Shown here: positions 20,147 to 29,094 of the stretch, one piece after another
How the letters are laid out: the number at the start of each line of letters is the position of its first letter
Position numbering within the stretch: the stretch's first letter is position 1
Program-made: the position numbers and the translations under genes
From: Novilysobacter_A longmucuonensis
GTDB lineage: Bacteria > Pseudomonadota > Gammaproteobacteria > Xanthomonadales > Xanthomonadaceae
Length of the DNA: 64,000 bases
NCBI RefSeq assembly: GCF_046600735.1
Contig: NZ_JBJMAW010000001.1
Location: 398,899 to 462,898 of the forward strand
Direction of reading: 5' to 3'
Notes under the pieces: model-generated
What the model saw: the letters and a program-made list of their open reading frames with translations, nothing else
What the model was told of the DNA's origin: nothing
The model's database searches: none

Positions 20147-20323
20147 GACGGGTTGAGCGAAGCGATACCCATCATTACGAACCTGCCCGTGCCGGCGAAC
20201 TCCGCGCCCGCAGGATTGCAGCGTCGCATTGTGATGTATTGCGCCGCGACGGCTGTTCCGGTGGTGGCGCGATGGTTCGGTGCATGGCGATGATGGGTAT
20301 TGCGTTGCTCAACCCGTCCTTTG
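20143..20323. repeat. Long inverted element, family H (GGGTTGAGCG ends)
   Basis: The left arm GACGGGTTGAGCGAAGCGAT, continuing to ACCCATCAT, faces a right arm from about 20290 to 20321 that reads GATGATGGGTATTGCG, then TTGCTCAACCCGTC. The arms are about 29 bp, with about 115 bases between them. It resembles a GTAGGATGGGTTGAGCG palindrome known widely in proteobacteria. Confidence 0.85.
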
Positions 20324-20339
20324 ATCCGGGAGTCGCTTC

Positions 20340-21467
20340 GTGCGCCGGCTGACCATCGTTCAGTTGCTGCCCGCGCTCGAATCAGGCGGGGTGGAGCGCT
20401 CCACCCTGGAAATCGCCGACGCACTGGTACGCGCCGGTCACCGCGCAATCGTGATTTCCGCCGGCGGGCGTCTGGTGCCGCGGCTGCAGGCCTCTGGCGC
20501 CGAACACGTTGCGCTGGACATCGGTCGCAAGTCATTGCTGACGCTGCGGCACGTGCGCAGGCTGCGGGCGCTGTTCGCCAATGAAGCGGTCGACCTGGTG
20601 CATGCGCGCTCGCGGCTGCCGGCCTGGCTCGGATCGATGGCCTTGCGCGGCATGCGCGACGGTGCGCGCCCGCGTTTTGTCACCACCGTGCACGGACTCA
20701 ATTCGCCCTCGCGCTACAGCGAAGTGATGACCCGCGGCGAACGGGTGATCTGCGTCTCCACCAGCGTGCGCAGCCATGTGCGGCAGCACTATCCGCGAGC
20801 GGCCGCCGAGAAGTTGCGGGTGATCCCGCGCGGGATTGATCCGGCTGCCTTTCCACGCTGCCCGGCGCCTGACCGCCAGGCCCGCCGCTGGGCCGCGGGG
20901 CAGCACCTGGCTCTGGACGGCGACGGCCCGCTGCTGCTGCTCGCCGGGCGTGGCACGCGGCTGAAGGGACATGCCGATGCGCTGGCGCTGCTGGCCTCGC
21001 TGCGCCGCAGCGGCATCGACGCCCGCCTGTGGCTGCCCGGCGCGCGCGATGCCGGTCGCCAGGCGTACATGCTGGAACTGGAACGCGAGGCGGCGGCGCT
21101 CGGCATCGGCGGCGCGATTGCGCTGACCGCGCCGACCGAGGCGATCGCGCGCGCGTATGCGGCCAGCGATTTGGTGCTGCAGCTCTCGCGCAAGCCAGAA
21201 GCGTTCGGGCGCACCGTGATCGAGGCGCTGTCGGTGGGCCGGCCGGTGCTCGGTTGGGCCCACGGCGGTGTCGGCGAGCTGCTGCGGGAACTGCAGCCGG
21301 GAGGGGAGGTCGCCCCGTTCGATGCGGCGGCGCTGGCCGACACCGCGCAGGCCCTGCTCGCCCGCCCGCCCGCACCACCGGCTACGATTCCCTACACCCT
21401 GGCCGCGATGCAGGACGCCACCCTCGCTCTCTATGCCGAACTCGTCGATGAACCAGCCGTCCGCTGA
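20340..21467 (+). CDS. Glycosyltransferase, family 4 (GT-B fold)
   Basis: 375 residues from a GTG, with GGGAG seven bases upstream. The N-terminal part LLPALESGGVERSTLEIADALVRAGH and the C-terminal nucleotide-sugar domain, including SRKPEAFGRTVIEALSVGRPVLGW with the EX7E-type motif, mark a GT4 enzyme. It would add a sugar to LPS core, O-antigen or another surface glycan at the cytoplasmic membrane. It abuts the O-antigen ligase-like gene, and lipid A/KDO genes follow, supporting a lipopolysaccharide role. Donor and acceptor sugars are unknown. Confidence 0.9.
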   Translation: MRRLTIVQLLPALESGGVERSTLEIADALVRAGHRAIVISAGGRLVPRLQASGAEHVALDIGRKSLLTLRHVRRLRALFANEAVDLVHARSRLPAWLGSMALRGMRDGARPRFVTTVHGLNSPSRYSEVMTRGERVICVSTSVRSHVRQHYPRAAAEKLRVIPRGIDPAAFPRCPAPDRQARRWAAGQHLALDGDGPLLLLAGRGTRLKGHADALALLASLRRSGIDARLWLPGARDAGRQAYMLELEREAAALGIGGAIALTAPTEAIARAYAASDLVLQLSRKPEAFGRTVIEALSVGRPVLGWAHGGVGELLRELQPGGEVAPFDAAALADTAQALLARPPAPPATIPYTLAAMQDATLALYAELVDEPAVR

Positions 21468-21468
21468 C

Positions 21469-22794
21469 ATGACTTCCACCGACCGCGCCCCCGGTGACAT
21501 GCCGCGCGCGTCGCACGGCGCGGCGGGGTGGCGCTGGGCGCCGGCGTGGGTCCTGGCTTTCGTCGCGCTGTGGCCGGCGCCGGGCTATGCCGAGGGCGTG
21601 TTGGTGCTGGGCGCGCTGGTGGCGATCTTCAAGCTGGTCGGCTCGCGCTTCCGCGGCGGTGCGCAACTGCTCAGCCACCACGCCTGGGCGTTGACCAGCG
21701 TGCTGTTCTTTGCCTACTGGCTGCCGGAACTGGTATCGGCGTTCGACGCGGTCGATACCGGCCGGACACTGCGAGAGGCCGCCGTCGACCTGCGCTATCT
21801 GCCGTTCCTGTGGCTGACCGCGTCGGCGGTCGCCAATACGCGCGGGCGCCGGATCACCTTCGGCGGACTGGCGATCATCATGGGCGTGTGGACGCTCGAT
21901 GCGCTGGCCCAGGCGCTGACCGGCACCAGTCCGCTGTTCGCCGGCATCGACACGCTCAAACACCTGATCAGCGACCGCGGCATGTGCAGCGCCGAGGATA
22001 CCGCCGGCGTCGACCGGCTCAGCGGCATCCTGGGGCCCTGCAACCTGAAGCTCGGGCTGGTGATCGCCAGCCTGTCGCCGTTCGTGCTGTACGCGGCGGG
22101 TCGGCGTTTCGGCATGGGCGGCTGGAGCGTGGCCGCCGCGGCGATCGGCATCGTGGTGCTGATGGCCGGTGCGCGCGCGTCGTGGATCACCTTCGCACTG
22201 GTGCTGCTGTTGTCTGGCTGGAGCCTGCTCGGCTGGAAGAAGCTGCTGGGCGTGTTCGCGTTCGGCGCAATCGCGCTTGCGGTACTGAGTGTTGCCTCGC
22301 CGCAAGTGGGCGAGCGCATCGAGCGCACCGCCGAGGTGCTGGCCGCCGACGAGGGTGGCGTCGACATCGCCCTGTCCGGACGCACCCGGATCTGGGGCGC
22401 GGCGCTATGCATGGCGCGCGAGCATCCGTTCAACGGCGTGGGCGCGCGCGGGTTCCGCGAGGCGTTCGCAGCCTGCGATCCCCAGCAGGGCGAGCTCGCG
22501 GTTTGGGGCGATGGCCCGGCGCTGCACGCGCACCAGGTCGTGCTGGAGGTGCTGAGCGAGACCGGCTTCTTCGGCCTGCTGATGTGGCTCGCCGGCGCCG
22601 CCCTGGCGTGGCGGGCGTGGCGCTTTGCCGATGCGCAGGCGCGTGAGAACGCGCGCCCGGCGATGCTGGCGATGGTGGTGACGGTGTTCCCGTTCAACAC
22701 GCATCTGGCGTTTTATTCGACATTCTGGGGCGGGCTGACGCTGCTGCTGGCAGCCCTGTACGCGGGCAGCCTGCTGGCCCGCGAGGCGCGATGA
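21469..22794 (+). CDS. O-antigen ligase / Wzy-family membrane protein
   Basis: About 441 residues from an ATG one base past the previous stop; an in-frame ATG at 21448 overlapping the glycosyltransferase is also possible. There are about ten predicted membrane segments. The large periplasmic loop and RTRIWGAALCMAREHPFNGVGARGFR match the Wzy_C domain, with His at ALHAHQVVLEVLSETGFFG. Members ligate O-antigen to lipid A-core or polymerise O-units; sequence alone does not separate these. It is probably co-expressed with the glycosyltransferase. Confidence 0.88.
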   Translation: MTSTDRAPGDMPRASHGAAGWRWAPAWVLAFVALWPAPGYAEGVLVLGALVAIFKLVGSRFRGGAQLLSHHAWALTSVLFFAYWLPELVSAFDAVDTGRTLREAAVDLRYLPFLWLTASAVANTRGRRITFGGLAIIMGVWTLDALAQALTGTSPLFAGIDTLKHLISDRGMCSAEDTAGVDRLSGILGPCNLKLGLVIASLSPFVLYAAGRRFGMGGWSVAAAAIGIVVLMAGARASWITFALVLLLSGWSLLGWKKLLGVFAFGAIALAVLSVASPQVGERIERTAEVLAADEGGVDIALSGRTRIWGAALCMAREHPFNGVGARGFREAFAACDPQQGELAVWGDGPALHAHQVVLEVLSETGFFGLLMWLAGAALAWRAWRFADAQARENARPAMLAMVVTVFPFNTHLAFYSTFWGGLTLLLAALYAGSLLAREAR

Positions 22795-22942
22795 CCCGCC
22801 GCTGCGGATTGCCTCGCAGCCCGACTGAGATCACGAGTCCTCACCCGATGTGATCCAGCGAACCTTGAATTCAGCCGGATATGAGCTTTGGCTTCGGCTT
22901 TTGCATTGCCGTTGCTGTCCCGCGCAAATTCATCCGTGGGGT

Positions 22943-23396
22943 CACTCCACAGACCCCGAAGGGGCGGCGGCCATGGATGGCCGCCGTTTTCCGATCGAGG
23001 CAGGATGCCGAGTCGGAAAATCCCCGCGTCGCCCGCACGGCGAGGTGTTTGAAGTGTCGAGGAAGGGCCTTTCTTTGGTTACTTTCTTTGGCCCTTCAAA
23101 GAAAGTGACTCGCCTTCAGGCGAAAGCATATGATCTTTGCTTGCCTACCGTCTGCGGATGTTTTTTTAAGGTCGCGGCGTGCTCACGATCAACCGCAAGA
23201 GCTTCCGCCTGAAGGCGGGTCACTTTCTTTGCTAAGCCCAAAGAAAGTAACCAAAGAAAGGGCTCTCCTCGACACACCTCCCGTGCGGGCGTGGAGTAGC
23301 GCGGGGATTTTTCGACTCGCCATCCATGGCTCGGTCGAAAAACGGCGGGCATCCCTGCCCGCCGCCCTTTGGGGTCTGTGGAGTGGCGAGGTGGGT
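22943..23396. repeat. Giant imperfect inverted repeat
   Basis: The left arm (about 22943-23128) and right arm (about 23199-23396) are imperfect reverse complements about 190 bases long, with a loop of about 70 bases. The shared core is TTTCTTTGGTTACTTTCTTT. Short frames run across it, but the arms repeat the same peptide-like patterns and are not credible genes. No other gene is seen in 22795-23482. Confidence 0.85.
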
Positions 23397-23482
23397 TGGT
23401 TGGCGTGGAACATCAACGGCAACGGCAACGGCGATGTTCAGCGTCGGCCGACGGCGTCGAGTTGTCGGTACGCAGATCGCCG

Positions 23483-24406
23483 CTAATGCGGCTGATAAGG
23501 CGAAATCATCCCGCCCGGCCGGCGTTTAAAGCGCCGGTGGATCCACAGGTATTGGCTGGGTGCCTCGCGCACCATTGCCTCGATTGCGCCATTGACCCGT
23601 GCGCTGTCGGTCGTCGCGTCGGTGGACGGAAATCCAGCCAACGGCTCGCCCAGGCGCAATACGTAGTCGGCGCCCTCGCGGCGGTGGAAGAACGGCACCA
23701 CCGCGCAGCCGCTGAGACGGGCGAACTGGTGGGTCGCGGTGATGGTCGCCGCCGGCACGCCGAAGAACGGGGCGAACACCGTGTCCTTGCCGCGCATGTC
23801 CTGATCAGGCGCATACCACAGGACGCCGCCCTGCTTGAGGTGGCGCATCGCCGGACGGATCTCCTCGTTGCTGAACATCGCCGCGGCGTAGCGTTGGCGG
23901 CCGCGTTTGACCGCCCACTCGAACACCGGGCTGCGGTGGCGGCGGTACATGCCGGCCAACGGAAGGTGCTCGCACATCAGCCGGCCGCACATCTCCAGCG
24001 TCAGGAAGTGGCCGGACACCAGCAGCACGCCCTGGCCGTTCGCGCGCAGTGCCTTGATTCGCTCAACGCCTTCGATTCGCAGCGTGTCGCGCACCGGTGT
24101 CGCTGAGCCCCACCACGCGCGGATGAATTCGAACAGGCCGATGCCCAGGTCCCGAAAGCTGCCGCGCAGCAGCCTGGCGCGCCCGCTGTCGTCGAGCTCG
24201 GGGAAGCACAGCCGCAGGTTGACCTGGGCTGCGCGCCGGCGCTCACGCGCAAGATGGAATGCGAGCGCTCCGATGCCACGGCCGAGCAGGCGTTGCAGCG
24301 CCCACGGCAGGCGCGCGCCCAGCAGCATGAAACCCAGGCCCAGCCACATCGGCCAGTGGCGCGGCCCCAGTGGTGGGCGGGGCAGGGAGGGAGGGCGTGC
24401 CGGCAT
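23483..24406 (-). CDS. Lipid A late acyltransferase (LpxL/HtrB family)
   Basis: 307 residues. A short N-terminal amphipathic/hydrophobic region (about 15-50) is followed by the acyltransferase domain with the HX4E active-site motif in VSGHFLTLEMCGR. Conserved downstream elements include YRRHRSPVFEW, LWYAPDQDMRGKDTVFAPFFG and YLWIHRRFKRRP. These enzymes add a secondary acyl chain from acyl-ACP to KDO2-lipid IVA at the inner membrane. The gene is divergent from waaA, whose product makes its substrate. Confidence 0.93.
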   Translation of the reverse strand: MPARPPSLPRPPLGPRHWPMWLGLGFMLLGARLPWALQRLLGRGIGALAFHLARERRRAAQVNLRLCFPELDDSGRARLLRGSFRDLGIGLFEFIRAWWGSATPVRDTLRIEGVERIKALRANGQGVLLVSGHFLTLEMCGRLMCEHLPLAGMYRRHRSPVFEWAVKRGRQRYAAAMFSNEEIRPAMRHLKQGGVLWYAPDQDMRGKDTVFAPFFGVPAATITATHQFARLSGCAVVPFFHRREGADYVLRLGEPLAGFPSTDATTDSARVNGAIEAMVREAPSQYLWIHRRFKRRPGGMISPYQPH

Positions 24407-24583
24407 GCTGGTGATTCTAGCGGGGGCGTTGTCGCAGCTGGTGGACGTATCGATGACGCAGACGTCCGTTTGGTTCCGTCATCGTGGGCGCAGCGCTGGA
24501 CCTGCCGTTGCGCGGTAGGAAACGGAAGCAAATGGTCCTGCGCACCGGGATGACACAAGACCGAAGGCGACAGATGCTCTTGC

Positions 24584-24646
24584 GAGTCCCGAGTCCCGAG
24601 TCCCGAGTCCCGAGTCCCGAGTCCCGAGTCCCGAGTCCCGAGTCCC
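24584..24646. repeat. Nine perfect GAGTCCC tandem repeats before waaA
   Basis: Nine exact 7-bp copies run from 24584 to 24646 and end 14 bases before the waaA ATG. They lie in the 5' untranslated or promoter region. No facing inverted array is present at this site. Confidence 0.95.
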
Positions 24647-24660
24647 GCTATCCTTCCGAC

Positions 24661-25956
24661 ATGCGGAACGACCCCTTCGAGCGCCTGGTGCGCGGCCTGT
24701 ACTCGGCCGCTTTGTATTTGCTGGCGCCGATCACCGTCTATCACCTGATCTGGCGCGGCTTCCGGCAGCCGGCGTACCTGCAGCGCTGGTCCGAGCGCTA
24801 CGCGATCTACCACGATCCGCCGCATGCACAGACCCTGTGGCTGCATGCGGTGTCGGTCGGGGAGGTCAACGCCGCCGTGCCGCTGGTGACTGCCTTGCGC
24901 CGCGGCCGGCCGGACCTGCGGCTGCTGGTCACCACGATCACCCCGACCGGCTCCGAACGCGCGCGTGCGCTGTGGCCCGACGATGTCGAGCACGTCTACC
25001 TGCCCTACGACCTGCCCGGCGCGGTCGGCCGCTTCCTCGACCATTTCCGTCCGCACGCGGCGCTGATAATGGAAACCGAACTGTGGCCGAACCTGCTGTT
25101 CGGCTGCCGCGCGCGCGGAATACCCGCCTACATCCTCAATGCCCGGCTCTCGGAGCGTTCCCTGCGCGGCTATCGCGTCCTGGCGCCGCTGGTCGGGCGC
25201 GCGCTGCGCACGGTGCACACCGTGGCGGCGCAGTCGATGGCCGACGCGATGCGCTTTGTCCGGCTGGGCGCGCGTGCCGAGCAGGTGGTCGATATGGGCA
25301 ACCTCAAGTTCGACGTGCTGGTGCCCGAAGCGCTGGAAGATTTCGCCGGCCAGTGCCGGGCGCGATGCCGCGGCCGGCCGGTATGGATCGCCGCGAGCAC
25401 CCATGAGGACGAGGAGGCGGCAGTCATCGCGATCCACCGGCGCCTGCGTGCGCAACATCCCGATCTGCTGCTGCTGTGGGCGCCGCGTCACCCGGAGCGT
25501 TTCCGCAGTGTCGCCGAGCACTCGCGCATGGCCGGCTGGCAGGTCTCGACCCGATCGCGTGCGCGCTGGCCGCAGGAGCACGACGGCGTGTTCGTGATCG
25601 ACACCCTGGGCGAGCTGATGAACTTTTACGCCTGCGCCGATGTCGCGTTCGTCGGCGGCAGCCTGCAGCCGGTCGGCGGGCACAACCTGCTGGAGCCGGC
25701 CGCGACCGGCGCCGCCACGGTGACCGGCCCGCACCTGCACAATTTCGCCGAGATATCCCGGCGGTTGCAGCAGGCCGGAGCACTGCGGATCGGGTCCGAT
25801 GAGGCCGCGATCGCGGCCGAGCTGGAGGCGCTGCTGGCCGATCCCGCTGCGCGCCAGGCGATGGCGGACGCCGGCCGCGCGCTGGTGGAAACCGGGCGCG
25901 GCGCGCTGGCGCGGACCATGGTGCTGCTGCAGCCGGCATTGCCGCCGGTGCGATGA
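24661..25956 (+). CDS. waaA: 3-deoxy-D-manno-octulosonic acid (KDO) transferase
   Basis: 431 residues. An N-terminal membrane anchor (about 12-35) precedes a GT-B fold with TLWLHAVSVGEVNAA, TITPTGSERARAL, METELWPNLLF, the C-terminal FVGGSLQPVGGHN and NLLEPAATG. WaaA transfers KDO from CMP-KDO to lipid IVA, an essential step of LPS core assembly. The start at 24661 is chosen because everything upstream in frame is the 7-bp repeat. No good Shine-Dalgarno sequence is visible between the repeat and the ATG, so translation control here is unusual. Confidence 0.95.
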   Translation: MRNDPFERLVRGLYSAALYLLAPITVYHLIWRGFRQPAYLQRWSERYAIYHDPPHAQTLWLHAVSVGEVNAAVPLVTALRRGRPDLRLLVTTITPTGSERARALWPDDVEHVYLPYDLPGAVGRFLDHFRPHAALIMETELWPNLLFGCRARGIPAYILNARLSERSLRGYRVLAPLVGRALRTVHTVAAQSMADAMRFVRLGARAEQVVDMGNLKFDVLVPEALEDFAGQCRARCRGRPVWIAASTHEDEEAAVIAIHRRLRAQHPDLLLLWAPRHPERFRSVAEHSRMAGWQVSTRSRARWPQEHDGVFVIDTLGELMNFYACADVAFVGGSLQPVGGHNLLEPAATGAATVTGPHLHNFAEISRRLQQAGALRIGSDEAAIAAELEALLADPAARQAMADAGRALVETGRGALARTMVLLQPALPPVR

Positions 25957-25968
25957 GGCCGCTGCGGC

Positions 25969-27366
25969 CTAGTTGCTGCCCGAGTCCAGTTGCGCTTCGG
26001 CATCGGCGGTCAGCAGGCGGTTGATCTCCTGCACGTCCTGGATGTCGAGCGTGCCGGCGGCCTGCTCGAGCAGCAGCCGGTTCTGCAGGTAGTTGTAGCG
26101 CGCCAGCGCGTACGCCTGTTGTGCGGTGAATAGGTTCTGCTGGTTGATCAGCACGTCAAGCACGGTGCGGGTGCCGACCTCCAGGCCGACCTGTGAGGCG
26201 TCGTAGGCGCTGCGCGCGGAGAACAGCGCCAGCCGGCGCGCTTCGATTTCGCTGATGCCGGCGACCAGTGCCTGGTAGGCGTTGCGGGTGTTGCGCTCCA
26301 GCGCCCGCTTCTGCTGCTCGAGTTCGTCGCTGGCGATGTCGCGTTGTGCGATCGCCTGGCGCACGCCGGACTGCACCGCACCGCCGGAGAAGATCGGCAC
26401 CGACAGCGTAATGCCGATGCTGCGCGCCTGGCTGTCGTTCTCGAAATCGGTGACCTCATTGGCGATGTTGTTGGAGGAGGAACCCTCGGTGTTGGTATCG
26501 CCGTAGCTGCCGCCGAAATACAGCGTCGGCCAGTGCCCTGCGCGCGCGGTCTGGACATTGGCCGCAGTTGCGCGCACCTGGAACTCCTTGGCACGCAGCG
26601 CCGGGTTGTTGTCGAACGCGGTCTGGACCCAGCTGTCGGCCCCTTCCGATTCGGGCAGAGCCGGTTGGAAGTCCTCGGGCAACGCGCGCAGGTTGCGCAC
26701 CGGCTGGCCGGTGATCTCGGCCAGTGCCTGGTAAGCGTCCTCCAGCGCGTTCTCGGCCAGGATCGTCTGCGCCCGCGCACTGTCGAAGGTGGCGCGGGCC
26801 TCGTGCACGTCGGTGATCGGCGCCAGGCCGACTTCCAGCCGCTTGGAGGCGAAGTCGAACTGCTTCTGCAGCGCCGTTTCCGCAGCCTGCGCCGCGGCGA
26901 GGGTTTCGATCGCCACCAGCACATTGAAGTAGGCAGCGGAGGTCCGCGTGACCAGCGAATCGCCCGCCGACTCGAGCTGGAAATCGCCGGCCTGGCTCAG
27001 TGCAAGCTGGCTCTTGAGCCGGGTGAAGTTGGCGCGGTCGTAGATCATCTGCTCCAGGCGCAGCCCGGCCTGGCGCGTGGTGCTTTCGTTGGTGCCGTTG
27101 TTGGGGATCAACGTGCTGCCGAAAGCCTGCGTGCCTTCGCTGTCGGAGCGGCTGCGCGTCAGCGAAGCGCTGCCGCCGAGCTGCGGCAGCAGGGCGGCGC
27201 GCGCCTGCACTGCGCCCTCCCGGATCGCCAGCCGGTTGGCCTCGGCCGCCGACAATTGCGGATCGCCGGCGCGGGCCATCTCGTAGGTCTGCAACAGGTC
27301 GGCGGCCGGAGCCGTGGCAGGCAGCAGGACGAAAGCGAGGGCAAGTGCGAGTGGGCGGCGGATCAT
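25969..27366 (-). CDS. tolC: TolC-family outer-membrane channel protein
   Basis: 465 residues. A signal peptide (cleavage near APAA/DLLQ, about residue 22) is followed by DLLQTYEMARAGDPQLSAAEANR and two OEP repeats with long helical stretches, including the conserved NLFTAQQAYALARYNYLQNRLLLEQAAGTL. TolC trimers form the outer-membrane tunnel for RND and type I export systems. It is convergent with waaA and followed on the same strand by no partner; an RND adaptor and pump lie 3 kb away on the plus strand. Confidence 0.93.
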   Translation of the reverse strand: MIRRPLALALAFVLLPATAPAADLLQTYEMARAGDPQLSAAEANRLAIREGAVQARAALLPQLGGSASLTRSRSDSEGTQAFGSTLIPNNGTNESTTRQAGLRLEQMIYDRANFTRLKSQLALSQAGDFQLESAGDSLVTRTSAAYFNVLVAIETLAAAQAAETALQKQFDFASKRLEVGLAPITDVHEARATFDSARAQTILAENALEDAYQALAEITGQPVRNLRALPEDFQPALPESEGADSWVQTAFDNNPALRAKEFQVRATAANVQTARAGHWPTLYFGGSYGDTNTEGSSSNNIANEVTDFENDSQARSIGITLSVPIFSGGAVQSGVRQAIAQRDIASDELEQQKRALERNTRNAYQALVAGISEIEARRLALFSARSAYDASQVGLEVGTRTVLDVLINQQNLFTAQQAYALARYNYLQNRLLLEQAAGTLDIQDVQEINRLLTADAEAQLDSGSN

Positions 27367-27433
27367 GCGGGGTTCCTTGGTCCTTGTTTAACTATCCGCA
27401 CCAGCATGTGCGGGATTTTGCGAGGGACTCGCA

Positions 27434-28105
27434 TCACAACTTGAATGCCGGCACGGGCGCGGCACCGGCAAGATAGGGCAGGTCGGTTTCGAACAACGAC
27501 TCGATGCGCCGCTCGTTGACGTCCGTCGTGCTGGAGGCGCTTCGCACCAGCACCGCTTCCATCGCCGGCGCGCGGCCGCGGACCACGAACATGCGTCCGT
27601 GGGGCTGTAGCCACTGCAGGAACTGCGACGGGATCACATCGACCGCGCCGGTCACGCAGATCGCGTTGAAGCGGCGCTGGGTCTGCCACGAGAAAGCATC
27701 GGCCTGCTCGACGTGGACGTTGCCCAGGCCCAGCGCGGCCAGACGCGTGCGCGCGGCGTCGGCCAGGTCCACATGTTGTTCCAGGGTGACCACCGCGCGT
27801 GCGAGCCGCGCCAGGCACGCGGTCAGGAACCCGCTGCCGGTGCCGATCTCCAGCACGTCGTCGCTCGGTTCCAGTGCGAGCGCCTGCAGCGTGCGGCCCT
27901 CGACCACCGGCTTCATCATGAACTCGCCATGGCCCAGCGGCAGCGGAAGGTCGGCATAGGCCAGGGTGCGGTGGGCGGCCGGCACAAACTCCTCGCGCGG
28001 CAGCGAAGCCAGCACCTCCAGCACGCGCGGATCGAGCACGTCCCACGGCCGAACCTGCTGCTCGACCATCAGTTCTCGGGCCTTGTCATAATCCATGGTG
28101 CTCAT
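27434..28105 (-). CDS. pcm: Protein-L-isoaspartate O-methyltransferase
   Basis: 223 residues. It repairs isoaspartyl residues in aged proteins with SAM. Visible features are the N-terminal MVEQQVRPWDVLDPRVLEVL, a VLEIGTGSGFLTACLARLA SAM-binding loop (about 94-112) and the VTLEQ acidic strand end. It lies upstream of tolC on the same strand with 67 bases between, the order seen in other Xanthomonads. An ATG three codons downstream (28096) is an alternative start. Confidence 0.93.
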   Translation of the reverse strand: MSTMDYDKARELMVEQQVRPWDVLDPRVLEVLASLPREEFVPAAHRTLAYADLPLPLGHGEFMMKPVVEGRTLQALALEPSDDVLEIGTGSGFLTACLARLARAVVTLEQHVDLADAARTRLAALGLGNVHVEQADAFSWQTQRRFNAICVTGAVDVIPSQFLQWLQPHGRMFVVRGRAPAMEAVLVRSASSTTDVNERRIESLFETDLPYLAGAAPVPAFKL

Positions 28106-28306
28106 CGGGGTCTCGGCTGCGCGCGGGAAACCCGCAATTCTAAAGCGTCGGGCGGTGTGGGGCTGCTGCGTGGAGCAGGAGCGGGGCCGTGGATAGAATC
28201 ATTCACACCGCCGCTGGAGCTGAGTGCCGGAAGTCACCCGGACTCCCGGTACCGGGCGGGGGTCATCGCGCCGCTGGAACCGATCGACACAGCGCTCCGA
28301 ACGGAT

Positions 28307-29020
28307 TCAACGTGACCCACCTGCGCCGCCGCGGGTGCCGTAGGCACGCAGAAACAGGTCCACGGATGCGGCCAGGTGTGCCTGCACCTCGTCGGCGGCA
28401 AGCCCACCGCAGCAGCCGAACACCATCTGCGCATGCGGCTCGCCCTTGAGCAGGGTGAAGAATTGTGCCGAGGCGCGGGCGACGTCGGGCACGTCCAGTT
28501 CGCCGATCGCGATCCGGCGTCGCAGCAGCGCGGAGAACTCGTCCTGCACCCGTTGCGGGCCGGCCTCCCAGAACATCTTCGGCAGGGCCGAGTCGGCCAG
28601 CTGCGGCGTGCACAGGATGCGGTGCCCGGCTATGGCCTCGGGCTTGCTGATCATTGCGTAGAACGCTCGGGCGATCGCCAGCAGGCGTTCGCGCAGCGGC
28701 AGGCCGGGTCCGGATTCGAACAACGTGCTGGGCAGTTGCTGCTCGCAGTAGGCGCGCACCGCCGCGGCGAACAAGGTCTCCTTGTCGCCGAAGTGGCTGT
28801 AGACGGTGAGCTTGGAGACTCCGGCCTCGGCGGCGATCTGGTCCATGCTGGCGCCGCCGAACCCGTATTGGGTAAACATGCTCTTGGCCGCGTCGAGGAT
28901 CGCAGCGCGCTTGGCCAGATCCTTGGGACGACCGGGGCCGGCCGGCTTTGCTTGCCCGGGACGGTCGGGATCGACCGGCTTGCCGGCGCTGGTCTTGTCA
29001 CGTTTGCGGTCGGCGGACAT
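28307..29020 (-). CDS. TetR/AcrR-family repressor
   Basis: 237 residues. A basic, disordered N-terminus (1-35) precedes the TetR HTH, AAILDAAKSMFTQYGFGGASMDQIAAEAGVSKLTVYSHFGDKE. The C-terminal ligand domain resembles the AefR-like type. It is divergent from the RND adaptor and pump genes with a 74-base shared promoter region, so it very likely represses them and itself. The 200-base gap to pcm shows nothing recognisable. Confidence 0.9.
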   Translation of the reverse strand: MSADRKRDKTSAGKPVDPDRPGQAKPAGPGRPKDLAKRAAILDAAKSMFTQYGFGGASMDQIAAEAGVSKLTVYSHFGDKETLFAAAVRAYCEQQLPSTLFESGPGLPLRERLLAIARAFYAMISKPEAIAGHRILCTPQLADSALPKMFWEAGPQRVQDEFSALLRRRIAIGELDVPDVARASAQFFTLLKGEPHAQMVFGCCGGLAADEVQAHLAASVDLFLRAYGTRGGAGGSR

Positions 29021-29035
29021 GCTTCAATACTAGAC

Positions 29036-29051
29036 TAATCGGTTCGATATT
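29036..29051. promoter_or_regulatory. Candidate TetR operator in divergent promoter
   Basis: ATCG-GTT-CGAT (29038-29048) is a short dyad flanked by A/T-rich bases, midway between the TetR start and the adaptor gene. TATTTATAC directly to its right could serve as a plus-strand -10 region. Inferred from position and symmetry only. Confidence 0.35.
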
Positions 29052-29094
29052 TATACAGTACCCGCAGGTCCATTAATTAACCGTGAGGCGTCCG

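Noticed and set aside
22877..23352. Short frames inside the giant inverted repeat
   Set aside because: The predicted peptides are mirror products of the repeat arms, have no convincing start signals, and no conserved protein family was recognised.
24584..24646. Regular repeats suggesting a CRISPR array
   Set aside because: Units are 7 bp and contiguous with no unique spacers; no cas gene nearby. The same applies to the other heptad arrays.
24484..24660. Upstream extension of waaA through the GAGTCCC array
   Set aside because: The extension encodes only repeated SRVPSPE-type peptide from the 7-bp array; the family start fits MRNDPFERLVRG at 24661.
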